DNA of 64,000 bases from assembly GCA_963575745.1 (NCBI GenBank), contig CAUYUJ010005625.1, positions 63,146 through 127,145 on the forward strand, read 5' to 3'. Below are positions 46,903 to 57,535 of this stretch, one piece after another. This DNA is from Prorocentrum cordatum. Lineage: Eukaryota > Sar > Dinophyceae > Prorocentrales > Prorocentraceae. Below the pieces are notes generated by a model. That model ran no database searches, had not been told where the DNA came from, and saw only the letters and a program-made list of their open reading frames with translations. A program made the translations under genes and the position numbers. How positions within the stretch are numbered: position 1 is the stretch's first letter; every line of letters begins with the position of its first letter.

Positions 46903-46969
46903 TGGCATCTGGCACCCGCGCGGGGCTCCTGCAGGCGTGCCGCGGCGCCCGTTGCCTCCCCTCGTCAAG

Positions 46970-47025
46970 GCGACGACGACGACGAGGACGAGGACGACGA
47001 CGACGACGACGACGACGACTTTTTT
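46970..47025. repeat. (ACG)n microsatellite
   Basis: CGACGACGACGAGGACGAGG then a pure ACG run to about 47020. Confidence 0.9.
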
Positions 47026-47603
47026 GTTGAATCGTTCTGTTGTGATTTCACTGTTTGGTTAGGGCAGCAGGGCGTGGCAGGCGTAGCGGTTGTCTCGGCA
47101 CCGCGGGGGTGCGCAGGGGGGTGGTTGGTTTAGCATCCAGCAGGTTAGCAGTCAGCAGGGCCAGATGAAAGGAACAGGAGGAGAAGGAGGAGGAGGAGGA
47201 GGGAGGAGAAGGAGGAGGGGGAGGAGGAGGTGGAGGAAGAGAGGCCAGAGGAGAACGTGAGTCCCATCATTGTTACGTTTCTGCGGGCGATGCCAGCGAG
47301 CGAGAGGTACTCCCCCGATTCCCATCCGCAACGCCATGACTGCACCGGCACACTGCATGCACACTGAGTTTGTGCGGTGACGTAACTCGTGCTATCCAGC
47401 TGCCTGCTGCACGTCCCGCCAGCGTGCCTGCCAATTCTCATTGGTGCCGTGACGTTTGACACCTCGCGTCCCGAGGCTTGGGAAAGCCGTAACGTGTGGT
47501 GCGCTCTTCCGCGTCGTGTCGGGGGTGCTCTCCACGTCTTTGACGTCCTGCTCCCTTTCTTACGCCTTTTTTGTCCTCCCAGGTAGTGTTGGGGATCCCT
47601 TGG
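47026..47603. other. No supported gene; purine tract and an intron-like end
   Basis: 47175-47255 is a GGAGGAGG tract. 47560-47583 (CTTTCTTACGCCTTTTTTGTCCTCCCAG) reads like a pyrimidine tract and acceptor; only about 20 nt separate it from the F2 element, so any exon would be tiny. Confidence 0.3.
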
Positions 47604-47764
47604 GTTAAGTCGGGCATGTCCTCCTACAGGAGGAATCTTCAATCATAGTACAAAAGTAGTCTGGAGACGATTTGTTCCTGTAATGTTTGATTTGTTTGTA
47701 TATTGTTTTGTCTATGTTCTTCCGTCCAAAATCTGCCTGTAGGGGGACACGCCCGACCTAACCC
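47604..47764 (+). repeat. Family F2 TIR element, copy e (best preserved)
   Basis: GGTTAAGTCGGGCATGTCCT followed by CCTACAGGAGGAATC at the left and TCTGCCTGTAGGGGGACACG followed by CCCGACCTAACCC at the right: TIRs over 30 bp. Interior AGTAGTCTGGAGACGATTTG. 161 bp. Confidence 0.8.
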
Positions 47765-48190
47765 TTGGGCCACCTTCTCCTGGCCGTCTGGGATGTCTCC
47801 GTCGTTGGGCGGTCGTTGGGCCACCTTGGGCCGTCGACGACGCTTCCAGGCCGTCTTGGGCCAGCTCGGGGCTCTCTTGGGGCCGTCCTGGGCCGTCTGA
47901 GGGGCCATCCTTGGCCGTCTGGGGGCCCGCTCGGGCCGTCTTGGGGCCATCGTGGAGGCCCCGAGGGCCGTCTGGAGCCGAAGGAAGGGTTGAAGCATGG
48001 AAGAAGGCACTCAACCGTTTCCAAAAGCGGATGCACAGCAGTTGTCTCGGCCTCTTCGGGCTTTGCTGGGGGCCCCCTTGTGGCCCCTCTCGGGCAGTCT
48101 GGGGGGCCTCTTGGGCCGGCTTTGGGGCCATCTTGGGCCGCTTTCGGGCCATCTTGGGCTGTCCTAGGGGCATAGGAAGCGATCCTGACG
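47765..48190. repeat. CTTGGGCCGTC minisatellite-like tract
   Basis: Words such as GGGCCGTCTTGGGCC and GGGCCATCTTGGGCC for about 400 bp, broken at 47990-48060 by unique sequence. Long Q/P/R frames on the minus strand are by-products. Confidence 0.6.
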
Positions 48191-48710
48191 GCGTTGGTTT
48201 CCTGCCTCGGCCGTCTTGGAAGCTCGGGAGCGCGGACCTTGTTTTGGTCTTCATATAAAAAACGGCCCTTCGTGGACGACTTCGCTAGTGGGATTGTCGA
48301 CTAGGTTTGCGAACGACCTACGCACACCCACGCCCGTGGGGGGGGGGCGGAAGGGGCTGTGGGTGGGTGCTGTCGGAAGGGGGTCACCGCTCGAGCGGGA
48401 ACCTCACCTGGGGTCCGACAAACAGCACCCACACCCATAGCCAGGCCTCGCTCGGACCCCCTTTGGGTATGGGTGTGGGCTTGTCTGCGTTGGTTGAACC
48501 CCCCAAGAGCGCTCGGGACAGCCGCCGACCGCCTCCGGAGCCACCCGGGAGGCCAGACCCTCGAGCGGTGAAGCAGCCTATGCTGCAGGCATGGGTGCGC
48601 CCTGGCACCCGAAGCTCTACGTTAAGCATCATACAGCCCCTGACCTGCATAACTCAACGATTTGCTGGCCTGACTTAGGTCCTCGGTTCCAGGGTTATCC
48701 CTGAACATGT
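48191..48710. other. No supported gene
   Basis: 48330-48480 contains CACACCCACGCCCGTGGG and CACCCACACCCAT / GGGTATGGGTGTGGGC inverted words. 48655-48800 is a partial R17 repeat. Confidence 0.35.
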
Positions 48711-48840
48711 GTGCGGTTTCGTCTGAGACACCTGCAACAAAGACTCCACATCCCTAGCGGTTGTGCTGGCCCTCCGAGGCTAGGTCCCCTCCCAAGGGAA
48801 TTGGGGTACTCTGACTGCTTGTCACGAGGGGTGTGCTCCA

Positions 48841-49258
48841 GCACCGACATGTCACGGGGAGCAACCACCCCAGGCGCACGAGGGACCGCATTCCAGCAGC
48901 CCGCTTCGCGCGCTCCCACCGCCCCAGCAGCCCGCGGCGCGCGCTCCAGCTCTCCAACTGAGACCGAGCGCGAGCGCTCGAACGTCGGTCGGGGGCCCCC
49001 TGGGAGAGGGATTTCTGGGTGGGCAGCGTGGGCTCATGCTCCCCTCCCTCTCCGCCCTCCCCTCCAGGGTCTCGGAGAGAGGGGGGACGACACCACCACC
49101 CCCAGTGGGCCACCTCCAGCGAGGTCTACGGTGCGCCCCCGAACCGGAGCTCGGCGATGCCTCGAGCGGGACGCCTCAAAGCAGGAGGACCATATCGCCA
49201 GGAAGATCTTCCGTGGCTCTTCCCGATGGTGCTGCGGTGGTGCCGACTCTGTCTGCTG
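48841..49258 (+). CDS. Possible exon(s) of an unknown gene
   Basis: One + strand frame (48711-49829) includes a plausible GC-biased stretch DMSRGATTPGARGTAFQQPA ... SSSPTETERERSNVG (48850-48990) and, after a pyrimidine tract ending CCCTCCAG (49064-49071), GERGDDTTTPSGPPPARSTV ... LERDASKQEDHIARKIFRGS to about 49258. A small intron 48988-49071 with a GT donor is possible. No domain recognised; downstream the frame enters a purine microsatellite. Confidence 0.25.
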
Positions 49259-49361
49259 TTACAGGGTAAGGTATGCTTTCTTTGTGAGTGTCCTCGCCAC
49301 ACTTTCCAGGTCATCTCTTCTCGCTTCTCCTGACGTTTTGGTTATCTGGCCGCGGGGGGGC

Positions 49362-49565
49362 ATATGGAGGAAGAGGAGGAGGAGGAGGAGGAGGAGGAGG
49401 AGGAGGAGGAGGAGGAGGAGGAAGTGGAGGAGGAGCAGAAAGGCGCGGAGCAGGCCGAGGATGGAAGTTTGGCTCCTATCGCTCGGGAGAGGGAGGAGGA
49501 GGAGGAGGAGGAGGAGGAGGAGGAGGAGGAGGAGGAGGAGGAGGAGGAGGGGGAGGAGGAGTTTT
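49362..49565. repeat. GGA purine microsatellite, two runs
   Basis: GAAGAGGAGGAGGAGG (49370-49440) and GGAGGAGGAGG (49490-49560) separated by about 60 bp of unique sequence. Confidence 0.9.
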
Positions 49566-50039
49566 TGCTCTGAGCGGTGGAGGCCAGGGAAGCGGTGGAG
49601 GGTATGCTCCCGTCGCGCAGCAGCAGTTGGAGGATTCATGGTTGAAGAAGCAGAGGATGTCCGGCTCCAATCGCTCAAGAGGGAGGAGGGGACGGAGGAG
49701 GAGGAGCCCAGTGTAAGCCCAATGCGCGTCAACGATGTTGCAATCAACCCTTCCTCCAACTTCTCTCTGAATACCTACAGGCATCCAGTTGCACTGCTGG
49801 AGATGCCCCGTCGGAATACAACCGTCTGAGTCTCTCCATCGTGCCAAAACAGAACTCTCTGTACCTCTGCGGCGAGAAGCAACTTTACGGTTGCATCCTG
49901 ACGATCCTGTATCGAGCGAGAACACCATTTGTGGGACGTCAGCACCGCGAATCAACGTGACAATTGCGCCCGGACAATCCGAAATCGTGCCAGACCGTTA
50001 TGTTTGGGAGGTCAGCCGTAAGAATCCGCGAAACGGTTG
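49566..50039. other. No supported gene
   Basis: Unremarkable sequence with short frames on both strands, and no repeat seen elsewhere in the window. Confidence 0.3.
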
Positions 50040-50725
50040 TAAATTTTGAAGCAAATGTGCTCGATGCGAAGGCGAGAGCCACATTGTTAAACTGACCCTT
50101 CCCCATCTGGCAAGTGCTTGCAGCTTTTTTGAAGCGAACTGTCGCGGCGCTTTGGCGAGAACCACTTTTTAAAACTCACCCTCCCTCTATCCTTGAATTT
50201 CAGGCACACTTCGAAGACGAAGCTGGGCGGCGCTAAAACAATCGTCTGAGAGTCCTCATTCGTGCCAACACCATTCTCGGGACTTCCACGCCGCGGATCA
50301 ACGTGACTGATGCGCCCTGACAATCCAGATCGTCTGAAAACCATTCCTGGGACCGTCACACCGCGAGACAACGTGACTACTGCGTCCTCACGCGACTAAA
50401 CCGTGTCAGAGCACCAGGCTGTGGCCTCCAGACATACAATTCCTTACAACTGTTGCAGCGTCCTCAAACGATTGAAAGTGCGCGGCGCCTGAGCGACAGC
50501 CACACTTTGAATCCCACTGGTCCTGCATCCTTGAACCGATTGCAATGTGTCAAGCGACTGTGCGCCGTGCTCAAGCGCGAACAACTTTTAAAACACACGC
50601 CTCAATACGTCAAACTCTTGCAAGCTTTTAAAACGAAGGTGCGCGGTGCCAGGGCGAGAGCCATAGTTTGATCACCACTCGCCCTCCATCCGGGAAGCTG
50701 TTGCAACTTTCAAGCTTCAGGGCCA
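50040..50725. repeat. Satellite S1, third block
   Basis: Degenerate ~80-bp units with GCGCGGCGC(T/C)--GGCGAGAGCCAC, TTTTAAA(A)C and CATCC(T/G)TGAA words over nearly 700 bp; some internal units have ACGTGACTACTGCG variants. Confidence 0.6.
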
Positions 50726-50819
50726 TGTGTGGTGAGGAAATGTCAGGCGCAGCGCCCGGCCCGCCCTACCAACACGTCCCGGGCTGGACAGGGGGGGGGG
50801 GGATTCACAAGGAAACGGG

Positions 50820-50900
50820 ATGGAATAGGAGGAGGACGAGCAGCAGGAGGAGGAGGAGGAGGAGGAGGAGGAGAGGGAGGTGGAGGGAGGTGGAGGAGGC
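50820..50900. repeat. GGA microsatellite
   Basis: AGGAGGAGGAGG run with GAGGGAGGTGGAGGGAGG at the end. Confidence 0.85.
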
Positions 50901-50904
50901 GCCG

Positions 50905-51045
50905 GAGCGTTCATGGCCTCCTCTGCCCTTCTGGCCCTGCGCCGAGGGCAGCACTGGGCGCAGTGGAAGAGAGCGGCGGAGCCCCTCGCAGGCGCGCGCG
51001 CGGCCGCGGCCGCCGGCCGCCCGCGCACAGCGCCAGGGGCGCGGG
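50905..51045 (+). CDS. Possible exon (unknown)
   Basis: GC-biased frame FMASSALLALRRGQHWAQWK and RAAEPLAGARAAAAAGRPRT between a purine microsatellite and an ACG run. It looks coding in composition but no splice sites or domain are secure. Confidence 0.2.
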
Positions 51046-51594
51046 ACGACGACGACGACGACCAAAGACGACGACGACAACGACCATCTCAGGGCCCATT
51101 TCGATTCCTCCGATTCGATTCGATTCGATTCCACTTCGATGGACTCCGGTTTCGATTCCATTCGGCTTCGGATGCCGATGTGGGTTCTGATTTGACAACG
51201 GAGACCTGCTAGCCGCTAGCCTGCCGATTTCCGCCGATCCGATTTTTCCCGAGTCGGCTGCCGATTTCCGCCGATCCGATTCATTCCGATTGCAGATCCG
51301 GCTTATCGATCCGATGGTTGGCTCTCCTGCCATCTTTGCGATCATGCGATCCGACAAGCTGCTCTGGCCTTGACTTGTCTCTCCCTCTCCCTCGCGCCCC
51401 CCCGCTGGGTCTGTGGACAAATCATTTTTTTTGTCTGGGGGGCCTCGTGTCGTGACAGCGCCTGGGAGAGGCATTCAGCAGCGCACTGTGTATGCGCACC
51501 GCGCCGACATGGCCGTCACGCGAGCCAACCTGCCCGCGGGTAGCTCAACAGTCTGATTGAGATGAGAGGCAGTCTCAAGCGAGAGCGCCGTTCC
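51046..51594. other. ACG run and CCGATTTCCGCCGATCCGA repeats, no gene
   Basis: 51048-51080 is an ACG run; 51105-51145 GATTCGATTCGATTC; 51220-51300 has GCCGATTTCCGCCGATCCGA twice. Otherwise unrecognised. Confidence 0.5.
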
Positions 51595-51875
51595 TGAGTG
51601 TTGGGTTCTCTCTGGCCAGGGCGTCTCGGAGTAAAATGCGAGGAAGTATCGAGCGGTAGCCGTTGTCGCCGCAGCTGGGTCGTCACTGATTTAACAAATA
51701 GTGAGGAAGGTTCTTGCGAGATCTCGTTTCCAGAGTCTTGGGGCCTCTCTGGCCAAGGCGTCTCGGAGTACATTGTGAGGAGGTATCGAGAGGGATCCCT
51801 TGTCGTCGTAGATGGGCCTTCAACAACCAAGATTTGCCCTAAAGTCCACGCTCGAGCAGGAGCCTCGCGTTCAAA
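51595..51875. repeat. Tandem duplication of about 137 bp
   Basis: TCTCTGGCCAGGGCGTCTCG (51609) and TCTCTGGCCAAGGCGTCTCG (51746) head two units that also share GAGGAAGTATCGAG/GAGGAGGTATCGAG and a TTGTCG(C/T)CG segment. Confidence 0.7.
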
Positions 51876-52294
51876 GGAACTGTAACTGGCGTCGAGCCGA
51901 GAGCGCTGGGAACCGTTTCCCTATATCAGCAATCGTTTTTCTTTTTTGAAATGAGTCGACGATGGCGACGACGACGACGACGATCGAGGGTCGTTTTCAG
52001 ACGCTTTCTAGGTCCCTGAAGGTATTCCTGCCTCGGGATGCGTTTCAGCCGCTTTCCCTCGCCGGGAGCGTTCCGAGGGTGTCCGGGTCGTCCAGTGCGG
52101 CCGCCCGAGATCTGACTCACGATTCTTTCGATTCCATCGGTGGGATTCGATATTTGTATGGGCCGGCCCCGTCCGATTCGATTCCGTTGTTCCGACGATC
52201 CGATGCGGTCTTGTGCTTGCACGGCACTGTCGTCCTTCCTGGCGCGGCCGATTCGACTGCATTCCAGCTCCGTGCCGATGTGGCCCGATTCGAT

Positions 52295-52302
52295 GCTAAG
52301 AC

Positions 52303-52355
<53 letters not shown>
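52295..52355. repeat. (ACG)n microsatellite
   Basis: Pure ACG run of about 60 bp. Flanks 51960-52290 are CGATTC-rich without a gene. Confidence 0.95.
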
Positions 52356-52358
<3 letters not shown>

Positions 52359-52579
52359 ATCTAAGAATTTTGCTCCGATTTCGGCCCGTGGGGCACCCCG
52401 TCCGGGCCTCCCGGGGCCGTCAGAGGTAGAGCTGGGCGACCTCAACCGCAGCTGGGGAACACATGTTGTGCCGCCCATTGGCGACCACAGCCGCTTGACG
52501 CTGATCGTAACCGAGGGAGGTCTTTAGTTTTGCACCCCCCCCTCCCCCCCATTCTCTCGGCGGGGAATACTCTCCGCCC

Positions 52580-52815
52580 TTCCTCCTCCTCCTCCTCCTC
52601 CTCCTCCTCCTCCTCCTCTTCCTCTTCCTCCTCCCCCCTCCTCCCTCTTCCTTCTCATCCTCATCATGCTCCTCCTCCTCTTCCTCCTGATCCTCCTCTT
52701 CCTCCTGCTCCTCCTCCTCTTCTTCCTCCTCCTTCTCCTCCTCCTCCTCCTCCTCTTCCTCCTCCTCCTCCTCCTCGTTCTCCTCCTGCTCCTCCTCGTC
52801 CTGCTCCTCCTGCGC
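52580..52815. repeat. TCC/CTT pyrimidine microsatellite
   Basis: About 230 bp of CCTCCTCCT, CTCTTCCTC and GATCCTCCTC. Frames give poly-L, poly-S or minus-strand poly-E. Confidence 0.9.
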
Positions 52816-53275
52816 CACCGGTTCGTTTCCCACTATTGTTCGCCGTGCGGGACAATTTTTCGGGGCTCATTTCCCCAGCGAGTTATGCTGCCTGGGCTAC
52901 CCTGCACGGCAGAGGAATATGGAGCACCTTTGTAAGAGGATGAACATGAACATCGACACATTCATCGCTGAAGGCGGTGCTCACAATCTCCTCCTTCATC
53001 TCGTTGTAGTTTTAGTACGATTACAAGTTATGCCGGTACATGCACATCTTCGTCGTCGGCCCTCGTGTCGTGGGCCACCGGTTCATTTTCCGTTAATGTT
53101 CGGCGCGCTGGATAATGTTGGGGGTTCTGTCTCCCAGGGTATATTGCTCGCTGGGCTGCCCTACACGACAGAGGAATTTGAGCACGTTTGTAAGAGGACT
53201 GCAGTATAGATCGATACAGTCTTCGACGAAGGCGTTGCTCACAATCTCCTTCTTCATATGTAGTAGTAGTCATGG
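52813..53275. repeat. Tandem duplication of about 260 bp
   Basis: GCCACCGGTTCGTTTCCCAC (52815) and GCCACCGGTTCATTTTCCGT (53079) start two diverged units that share GGCAGAGGAATATGGAGCAC / GACAGAGGAATTTGAGCACG, TTTGTAAGAGGA and CTCACAATCTCCT(C/T)CTTCAT. Neither unit keeps the same long frame, so it is likely non-coding. Confidence 0.65.
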
Positions 53276-53390
53276 TAGTAGTTGTCGAAATCTTAGTCGT
53301 AGTCGTAGCCGTAGTCGCATCGTGGTAGTAGTCGTACTTCCAGTGGTAGTCGCAGTCGTGGTCGTTGTCGTGCGACGGGTGCCGCGGAGA
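53276..53390. repeat. GTAGTCGTA-type degenerate microsatellite
   Basis: TAGTAGTAGTCATGG, TCGTAGTCGTAGCCGTAGTC and GTGGTAGTCGCAGTCGTGGT. Confidence 0.75.
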
Positions 53391-53584
53391 AATAGTTATT
53401 TAGCATTCTTGGTGGGGCCCCACTCCGTCAAATAGTTTCCGGGTTCTAAAGGCATATCGCGGTTGTCCCCACGAGCCCATCAAACAAAACATCATCAGGC
53501 GAGTGGTCCTGATCAGGGATGAAGACGGCGATTCATGTTCGGCACGGAGACAAGGGGCCGTAGGCAAAGGCCTTTTGAATGCAT

Positions 53585-53960
53585 GAAGGCTTATCGGGGG
53601 ACCTCTTGGTGCCTCTCGGGGGCCTCTTGCGGGCCTCTTTGGGGCGTCTTCGAGGCCTAGTAGGGGTCTCGTGGGGTTCTGCTGGCTGTCTCGGGGGTCA
53701 TCATGGGGTGGAGGGCTCGACATGCCAGATCATGTTTACCCTCTTGGAGCTTTCTTTGGCCGTCTTGGGGGCTGCTTGGGTACTCTTGGGCCGTTTTTGG
53801 TTCTTTTTGGTTCCCTGTGTACCGTCTTGGAATGAGCTTGTGGGCCTCTTGGGTCGTTTTGGAGCGTTGGGAGACCGAACTGGCGAGAGCGCCAAAGTCA
53901 TTGAAAACCCTACGGCAACTATTTTTTTTTAGCCTCTTGGAGCCTTCGTGGGGAGCCTCG
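53585..53960. repeat. CTCTTGGGGCCTC minisatellite-like tract
   Basis: Degenerate GGCCTCTTGGGGCGTC/CTTGGGCCGTTTTTGG words with unique sequence between (53695-53745). Confidence 0.5.
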
Positions 53961-54615
53961 TAGTGCCCTCTCGTGCCGTCCCGGCCCCCACCCCCTCCAG
54001 ACCCCCCAGGGACCGACTGCCCCCCACCCCCCCGCGGGGAAGGGATCCCAAGGAAGGGGCCTCTCGTCGACTCGAGCACGGTCACGGCTCGATTCACCTC
54101 GGGCTGGCGAGGTGTGGGAGCCAGAGGTGGCTGCTGGGCACGGAGGGAGGATCAGCTCCGACTCCAAGAGCGTCTCCCAGGACCATCCCGGGACGGCCAG
54201 GCCAGCGCTCCCCCTCGCGCGCGCCGACGGGGCCGCTGGATTCTCGAGGACTCAGCATGCCTGCCTTTACGAGGATGCGAGCCCGCCCTATGGCTCGAGG
54301 TGGGTCAGGGGCCGAATTCGCGATCACAAGCTTCAGGCCGGGGCTGCACAACCTTGAGGTGCGTGATTGCGAGGGCGACGGCATAGAGGCAACAGAAAGA
54401 ACACCATCAGTTCCATTCACGTCCACATCACTTCCGTGACGTAGTGCGAGCCTGCCTCGCGTCACAGGGGATGGGTGGGGAAACAGAGGGTGTGAGACGT
54501 GCTGCGTGCAGCTGGCTGCGTCCCCCGCCGGCGGCCCTTCATGGTCGCCCCCTGGCGCACGGAGGCGCCCAGAAAAGCGGATACGGGTGTTTTGTTCGTT
54601 GGCTCCATTATTTGC
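53961..54615. other. No supported gene
   Basis: A + strand frame (53948-54439, 163 codons) ends RPGLHNLEVRDCEGDGIEAT..., but its first half is P/R-rich shadow of CCCC-rich DNA, with no domain and no splice support. Confidence 0.25.
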
Positions 54616-54617
54616 AG

Positions 54618-54791
54618 GCTGACCGAGTGATAAGATCGAGGTCGTTTCGGGGAGGGTACCCTCGTGTTCTTCGTATTTGTTGGATGTTCATGTGCACCCA
54701 GATGAGGGTACCCTGAGATGTTCTGTGCGTTTTGGCCGGTGGAGGGTCTAATTTTCTTGAAGCAGGTTCTTCTGGGCTAGGCCCGATTGTA
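54618..54791 (+). repeat. Family F6 TIR element, copy 3
   Basis: GACCGAGTGATAAGATCGAG at the diverged left end, GGGAGGGTACCCTCGTGTTC and ATGTTCATGTGCACCCAGAT inside, GGGCTAGGCCCGATTGTA at the right. Confidence 0.65.
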
Positions 54792-55094
54792 GAGCACGTG
54801 TTGGGAAGTGGTGTGGTAAGGGAACGAGCATGTGATCCTTCGTTCTCTGCTAAGGCGCGGGGGCTACTTCCGCGAAGAAGCCTGCAGGTGGCGGGGCGGG
54901 CTCTTGGTGCAGCGCAGCCCGTGCCCGACTTTTCATGTGGCGAAGGTCGCCTGGCCCTTGTGATCTGAGTGCAGCGTGCGTGCACAGGTTGTTCCATGCA
55001 GGTTATCTCTTGAAAATTCTCGGCCTAGCCCGTTAGCCATACGCATCGCTTGTGCATCGCATGGGACGGGGGGAGGGAATGATGGGACCATGCC
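54792..55094. other. No recognised feature
   Basis: Mixed sequence; nothing repeated elsewhere in the window was noticed. Confidence 0.3.
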
Positions 55095-55330
55095 ATGGAA
55101 TGTGGGCGAGCCATCCTGGGGGCGAGCCTAACGGAGGGAGGCGTGGCGGTGTGGGAACGTGGACAGCACCTGGGAGCAGGCCGTGTGCGCGACAAGCTCG
55201 CAGCCAACACGGGGGGAGGCATCGCCGCTGGAGCTGCAGCCCCGGCGAGCGGCATTGCTCCGGCTTCGCTGGTGGCGCAGATGGCGACACCATCCGGCAT
55301 AGGCTGCTCTGCTTCCTTTTTTCTCGATGA
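55095..55330 (+). CDS. Possible exon (unknown)
   Basis: Frame from ATG 55095 reads SLTEGGVAVWERGQHLGAGR and IAPASLVAQMATPSGIGCSA, not low complexity and GC-biased. A minus-strand frame overlaps it. No domain or secure splice sites. Confidence 0.2.
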
Positions 55331-55915
55331 CCGGGGGGCTCCAAGGGGGGTTTTCGGGAGCGGGTTTTCCAGGAGGGGTCCCCCAGGGGCTTCGCACCTC
55401 CTGTTTTGACAAGATTCCAAGGCCCCTGGGCGGCTCTCTGGAAAACCCCCTCCCCCCAAACCCCCTTTGGAACCCTCCAGGATGACGGACAGAGGCGGGG
55501 GATGCCGAAAGCAAGGCCTGCGAGAGAGCGGGGCGCGCCGCCCCGCGGGGAGCGAGCCGTGCGGAGCGCAGGCAGGGGCGGGCGGTTTCCAAGGCTGGCG
55601 CGACGGCATCACGTGATTCGTGTGGCTACACAGTGGAGTGAGGCGGCCCGCAGCGCGCACGCCGCAGGCAGAGGAGCCGCTCGGCGTGGCAGGCTGATAG
55701 GACTGTCTGGCGTGCATCGTGCCTCTGTCGGAGGTCTGTCATGTTGCAGAAAGCTTGCCCTGAACCCCCGCACTTCACGGCGCGCATGATTATGTGACGC
55801 CGACGTGCGCAACACTGAGTAGCACTACCGATTCGGGGCACACACGAGCTCACTTGAGGTAGACGTGTGAGGAGACGCCCAAGGAGGTAGGAGGCAGGGC
55901 AGGTTGAGGCAGCAC
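55331..55915. other. GGGGTTTTCGGGA-rich fold-back region, no gene
   Basis: 55336-55375 (GGGGGGTTTTCGGGAGCGGG) and 55436-55475 (GGAAAACCCCCTCCCCCCAAACC, read as CCCC-rich partner) are inverted; the rest is unassigned. Confidence 0.35.
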
Positions 55916-55929
55916 GAGGGGGGGAACAG

Positions 55930-56080
55930 GATAAGGATGGTGGCGATGATGATGGTGATGATGATGAGGATGCCGATGACTATGACGATGGCGGCGACGA
56001 TGGTGTTGATGATGCTGACGTTGATGTTGTTGTTGATGATGATGCTGCCGATGCTGATGCTGATGATACTGAGGAGTGAT
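55930..56080. repeat. ATG/GATGCTG microsatellite
   Basis: Interrupted ATGATGATG run with GATGCTGATG and GTTGTTG words. Confidence 0.85.
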
Positions 56081-56575
56081 GATGAGGGAGGCGGAGGAGG
56101 ACGAAGAGGCAGCAACAGGGGGAGGAGCAGGATGATTGTATGTGTGGTGGTGATGCTTATTCAATCGCTCCGCTCAGTCCGCCGGCCCCTACTGCATCAT
56201 CGCTGGCACTTCTTGCCTGTGCGCGTCGCGGGGACCGAGAAGGTGGTTCGTGGGTGCCAGTCGTTTCCCTGAGCTGTCGCGTGAGCCTCGCTTGGGGCAG
56301 AAACATCAGGCGATCGCAGACATGGATCAGGGGGGCGTGGATCAGCGACGGGTCCCTTTTCCATGGGAAGTCGTGACTTTCCGCCGCCGAGCGAGGCGGC
56401 ACCAGCCGCATTGTGGGGAGGGCACCTCCGCCGATCCATGGATTTGGCGACCGCGCGCCAAATCCGCGGATCGCTAGTCCATGCTTGCGCGCCCCCGCAA
56501 GACAGTGGCAGGGCAGCTGCAAGGCGACAGCCAACGCACCGCTCCCCCACCGACGCTTCCTCCGCGCACCCCGGC
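56081..56575. other. No supported gene
   Basis: GATCCATGGATTTGGCG and GCGGATCG words near 56430-56475 partly repeat. Short overlapping frames only. Confidence 0.3.
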
Positions 56576-56770
56576 ACCGAGCCCTCCGGGTGCCTCTATC
56601 GGGCGCCTCCTTCGAGGTTTCTCGGGGGCCTCCCGGGGGGGGACTTCCCGGGGGGGGGGGGGGGCAGGCCTCTCCGAGGCGCCTCCCCGGGCTCCTCGGG
56701 GGCCTCTCAGGGGGGCCTCGTGGGGGCGAGCCTCACCTCGGAGGCTCTCCCTGGGGCCTCTCGGGCCCTT
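56576..56770. repeat. GGGGCCTC minisatellite-like tract with poly-G
   Basis: CTCGGGGGCCTCCCGGGGGG and a 15-base G run near 56650-56666, then CTCGGGGGCCTCTCAGGGGG. Same class as other CCTCGGGGC tracts. Confidence 0.5.
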
Positions 56771-56874
56771 GGACAGCAGCCGCATGCCTACATCTAGCAC
56801 GCTGCACTATTCCAACCATGGCCGGGGGAATCCAATGTTCTGCGTGTGCCCTGCGGCCCTCTTGGGGGCCTTTC

Positions 56875-57058
56875 CCAGACACCCGACGTCGTGATTTTTG
56901 TCATGACGTGCCCCTCGGAAGTCTGGGCCCCTTCCCAGGGACCAGTTTCGTGTCCTGAGTCGTTTTCTGACGGCCCCGAGGCCCGGGAAGGGCCCCCGGG
57001 AGGCCGAAAATAGCGAAAACCTCCCGTCGTGTTTTTCCACAGCTCGGTGGGGTCTGGG
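56875..57058 (+). repeat. Family F3 TIR element, copy 13
   Basis: CCCAGACACCCGACGTCGTG at the left, CCCTTCCCAGGGACCAGTTT, CTGAGTCGTTTTCTGACGGC, ACCTCCCGTCGTGTTTTTCC and GGTGGGGTCTGGG at the right. One of the clearest copies. Confidence 0.7.
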
Positions 57059-57112
57059 TCTTGGGTCGTCTCCGGGGCCTCTTGAGCCCTCTTGCAGCCA
57101 TCTTGGGCCGTC

Positions 57113-57217
57113 CCTCAGCCACGCGCAGAGGGGGTGGGGGGAGGGGGGAGGGCTGCTTAGAAGCACCCCTGCTTCTAAGAAGCCCTCCCCCATCCCCCCA
57201 CTCCCTTGTGCGGGCCG
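57113..57217. repeat. Hairpin element F9, short relative
   Basis: CACGCGCAGAGGGGGTGGGG and GGCTGCTTAGAAGCACCCCT at the left are inverted by GCTTCTAAGAAGCCCTCCCC and CCCCCCACTCCCTTGTGCG at the right; about 105 bp. Confidence 0.65.
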
Positions 57218-57373
57218 CCAAGTCCCGGAGCGTCCTTGGCCCGTCTCTGCGGTGGCCGCCCCGGAGCTCCCCCTGCGGCGCCCCGGGGCTTTTGGTTGCT
57301 TGCGGGGGGTCCAGGCGCCCTCGTTGGTGAGCTCCGACATCTCTGATCTGGCCTGCCCAGGGGTATTTGTCTG

Positions 57374-57535
57374 AATTCGGGCGTGTCCCTCTGAAGGAGG
57401 GGAATCAAAAAATTGTAAAACAGTAGTCAGGGGACGATGTTTATTATTTGTGAATGCATTTGAATATGTTTGCTTTTTTTTGTTCTTCCATTTTTCTTTC
57501 AAAATCCGCCTGTTGGAGGAAATGCCCGACCTAAC
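57374..57535 (+). repeat. Family F2 TIR element, copy f
   Basis: ATTCGGGCGTGTCCCTCTGA then AGGAGGGGAAT at the left; AAATCCGCCTGTTGGAGGAA then ATGCCCGACCTAAC at the right. Core AGTAGTCAGGGGACGATGTT. 162 bp. Confidence 0.75.

Noticed and set aside
49288-49716. 142-codon G-rich frame and 166-codon L-rich minus-strand frame
   Set aside because: Both read through GGA microsatellites; several strands and frames are open together.
52919-53209. 96-codon frame in the 52.8-53.3 kb tandem duplication
   Set aside because: The two repeat units are in different frames along it, and the first unit's equivalent reading has stops, so the frame is not conserved.
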